Assembly (NCBI GenBank): GCA_013396995.1
Contig: VWZP01005658.1
Location: 1,718,358 to 1,782,357, forward strand
Length of the DNA stretch: 64,000 bases
Direction: 5' to 3'
Source: Dicaeum eximium
Lineage: Eukaryota; Chordata; Aves; Passeriformes; Dicaeidae
In this document: positions 62,450 through 64,000 of the stretch, one piece after another
Layout of the letters: each line of letters opens with the position of its first letter
Position numbering within the stretch: the first letter of the stretch is position 1
Made by a program: the position numbers and the translations under genes
Notes under the pieces: generated by a model
What the model saw: the letters and a program-made list of their open reading frames with translations, nothing else
Databases searched by the model: none
Told to the model about the DNA's origin: nothing

Positions 62450-64000
62450 CTGAAGGGACATACCCTTTCTAGACACTATCATTCACTGAAAGACAAGAGA
62501 GGAAGAGCCGTAAGATATGTGGCATGAAGACTCACTGCCACACCTCCAGAGGCAAATGTAAAATGCCATCATTTAACCAAAAACTGAAATCAAAAACTTT
62601 TAAACAATTTTTAGTTAAGAGACACAAGACATTTAGAACCTTAATACAGAGCAACCAGGTTTTGGTGTATATATAGCATACAGACCATCTACTGAACTAG
62701 ATGACCTTTAAAGATCCCTTCCAACCCAAACTATAAACTCCTCTATGATTTTGCGATGACATGCTTCTTTTCTAGTAGGCTTCTCTAATTATAAGGAGAC
62801 AGAACAACTGCAATTTAGGAGAATCTGTTGTTTATCAACATTAAGAAAAAACTCAGCACTTGATAGCAACAGTATCCAAGTATTTTAACTTTCATAGTAG
62901 GAAATTACAAGCCCATTTCAGGAATAAGCAGCAGTATTCACAACATAACTACAGTGCCTCAGCTTCTTTCTCTAGTTTGATTTATGCAACTTTCATTTGC
63001 ATAAAGCAAGATATATAGTCATTCAGGAAAAAAGATCTAACTTTATCATCAGGAAGTTCTGCTCATAAGAGCTAAATTAAAGGGAAAAGGTATTTGAGAC
63101 AGAAGGATTAATGAGTGCATACAATTATTTTTTTTAAATTATCTATGATGGCTTTGTATGACTCCTTTTGGTATTGCTTTGTGACTGTTAGAGGTCTACA
63201 GATATTTTGGTAGTTATTTATTAAAGACTACCATAACCCCCACCCACAGTCCTCTGAAACAGACGTATTTCAAGAACAAGCCCAGGTTAATTGCTCAGTG
63301 AAGAGAGGTGACTTCTGTATCCTGTGCTAAATTGGTATTTCCATGTAGAGCATAGCAATAGGACCACAACCAGCAAATCCAGTTTTACTGTTTCTAATTT
63401 TGTGGAATCTGGTAAAAAAAGGTATTTGCAGGTGAAAAAACAAAGCTGTAAGAAGGAAAGTAACCCAAGTTTAAGAACGCAGTAGTCTATACACTGATTT
63501 GGTATCCGGAGCACAGCAAGCAAGAAGCCTGTCATGAAAAAGTTTAAAACACTGCAGCTTCAGTTTCAAGTTCAAATGTCTCCAACGAAATAATTTTCAA
63601 GATCTGGCATTGTCAGTAAAAACAGTGAACAGCTGAACATAATGGTCTGTTCTTCTGAAAAGGGCCTATAGAAGTGAACAAAGGTAACAGGAGGGCAAGA
63701 GGGGACAAAGAAAGAACCCTAAATGATTCAGGTTTACTGCAGGCCATAAGAAACCAGGCATACAAAGTCCTATTATGCAAACCAGTACCTCACATATGAT
63801 GCTACAAGGAACACATATCATCCATACACCTGTGCAGTACAGGAAATTACTAATCAGGATTCTGCTAGCTCAGATTCAGTCGTGTTATACTGTAATAATA
63901 CAACTTAATATTGAAAGGTCATACTTAACATGCCAGAAATACTTTAAATATTTCCAGGAACTGAATAAGAATACAAGTTAGGCAGAAGAACTGCTCTCCA
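62450..64000 (-). other. TRIP12 intron upstream of the first coding exon (partial)
   Basis: The acceptor at 62450-62451 shows that a 5' untranslated exon lies upstream. No CpG island or donor-linked exon is evident up to the window end, so the promoter is outside. It contains one CR1 scrap at 62692-62758. Confidence 0.65.
62692..62758 (+). mobile_element. CR1 LINE 3' tail scrap
   Basis: ACTAGATGACCTTTAAAGAT followed by CCCTTCCAACCCAAACTATA and CTATGATTTTGCGATGA matches the last about 65 bp of avian CR1, ending near its short tail repeat. Confidence 0.85.

Overview
The window is vertebrate nuclear DNA, most likely from a bird. It carries a large intron-rich gene, and its recognisable interspersed repeats are all CR1 LINE pieces, with no SINE or L1 seen. 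Introns are short for this gene family. There is no bacterial, viral or operon-like content.

One gene dominates. TRIP12, a HECT-type E3 ubiquitin ligase of the ubiquitin-fusion-degradation (Ufd4) family, lies on the minus strand. I rebuilt its coding sequence exon by exon: 40 constitutive coding exons run from the ATG at 62434-62436 down to the TGA at 11826-11828. Every junction is GT-AG and the phases agree throughout. They sum to 6060 nt, or 2019 residues plus stop. Three in-frame splicing options are visible: a 126-nt cassette exon (54605-54730), an 81-nt alternative acceptor inside the WWE region (34175 versus 34256), and a 15-nt tandem acceptor (26225 versus 26240).

Layout from left to right: a GC-rich edge (1-150) that may be the fringe of the neighbouring gene's CpG island; about 9 kb of AT-rich intergenic DNA with one CR1; the putative TRIP12 3'UTR (about 9250-11825); exons for the HECT domain (11826 to about 21000); the middle of the protein (about 21900-32700); WWE and armadillo-like exons (about 33300-40200); the disordered basic N-terminal exons (40097-53649) with an 8.8-kb intron holding a 1.5-kb CR1; an 8.7-kb intron with the cassette exon; the first coding exon (62339-62449); and part of the first intron. 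The promoter and the 5'-most untranslated exon are outside the window.

I found no undescribed multi-gene system. The most useful observations are the splice choices, a CpG-dense patch beside a Pumilio-type motif in the 3'UTR, and a few base-composition islands without explanation. Domain roles come from knowledge of the TRIP12 family. Exon coordinates were read directly from the sequence.
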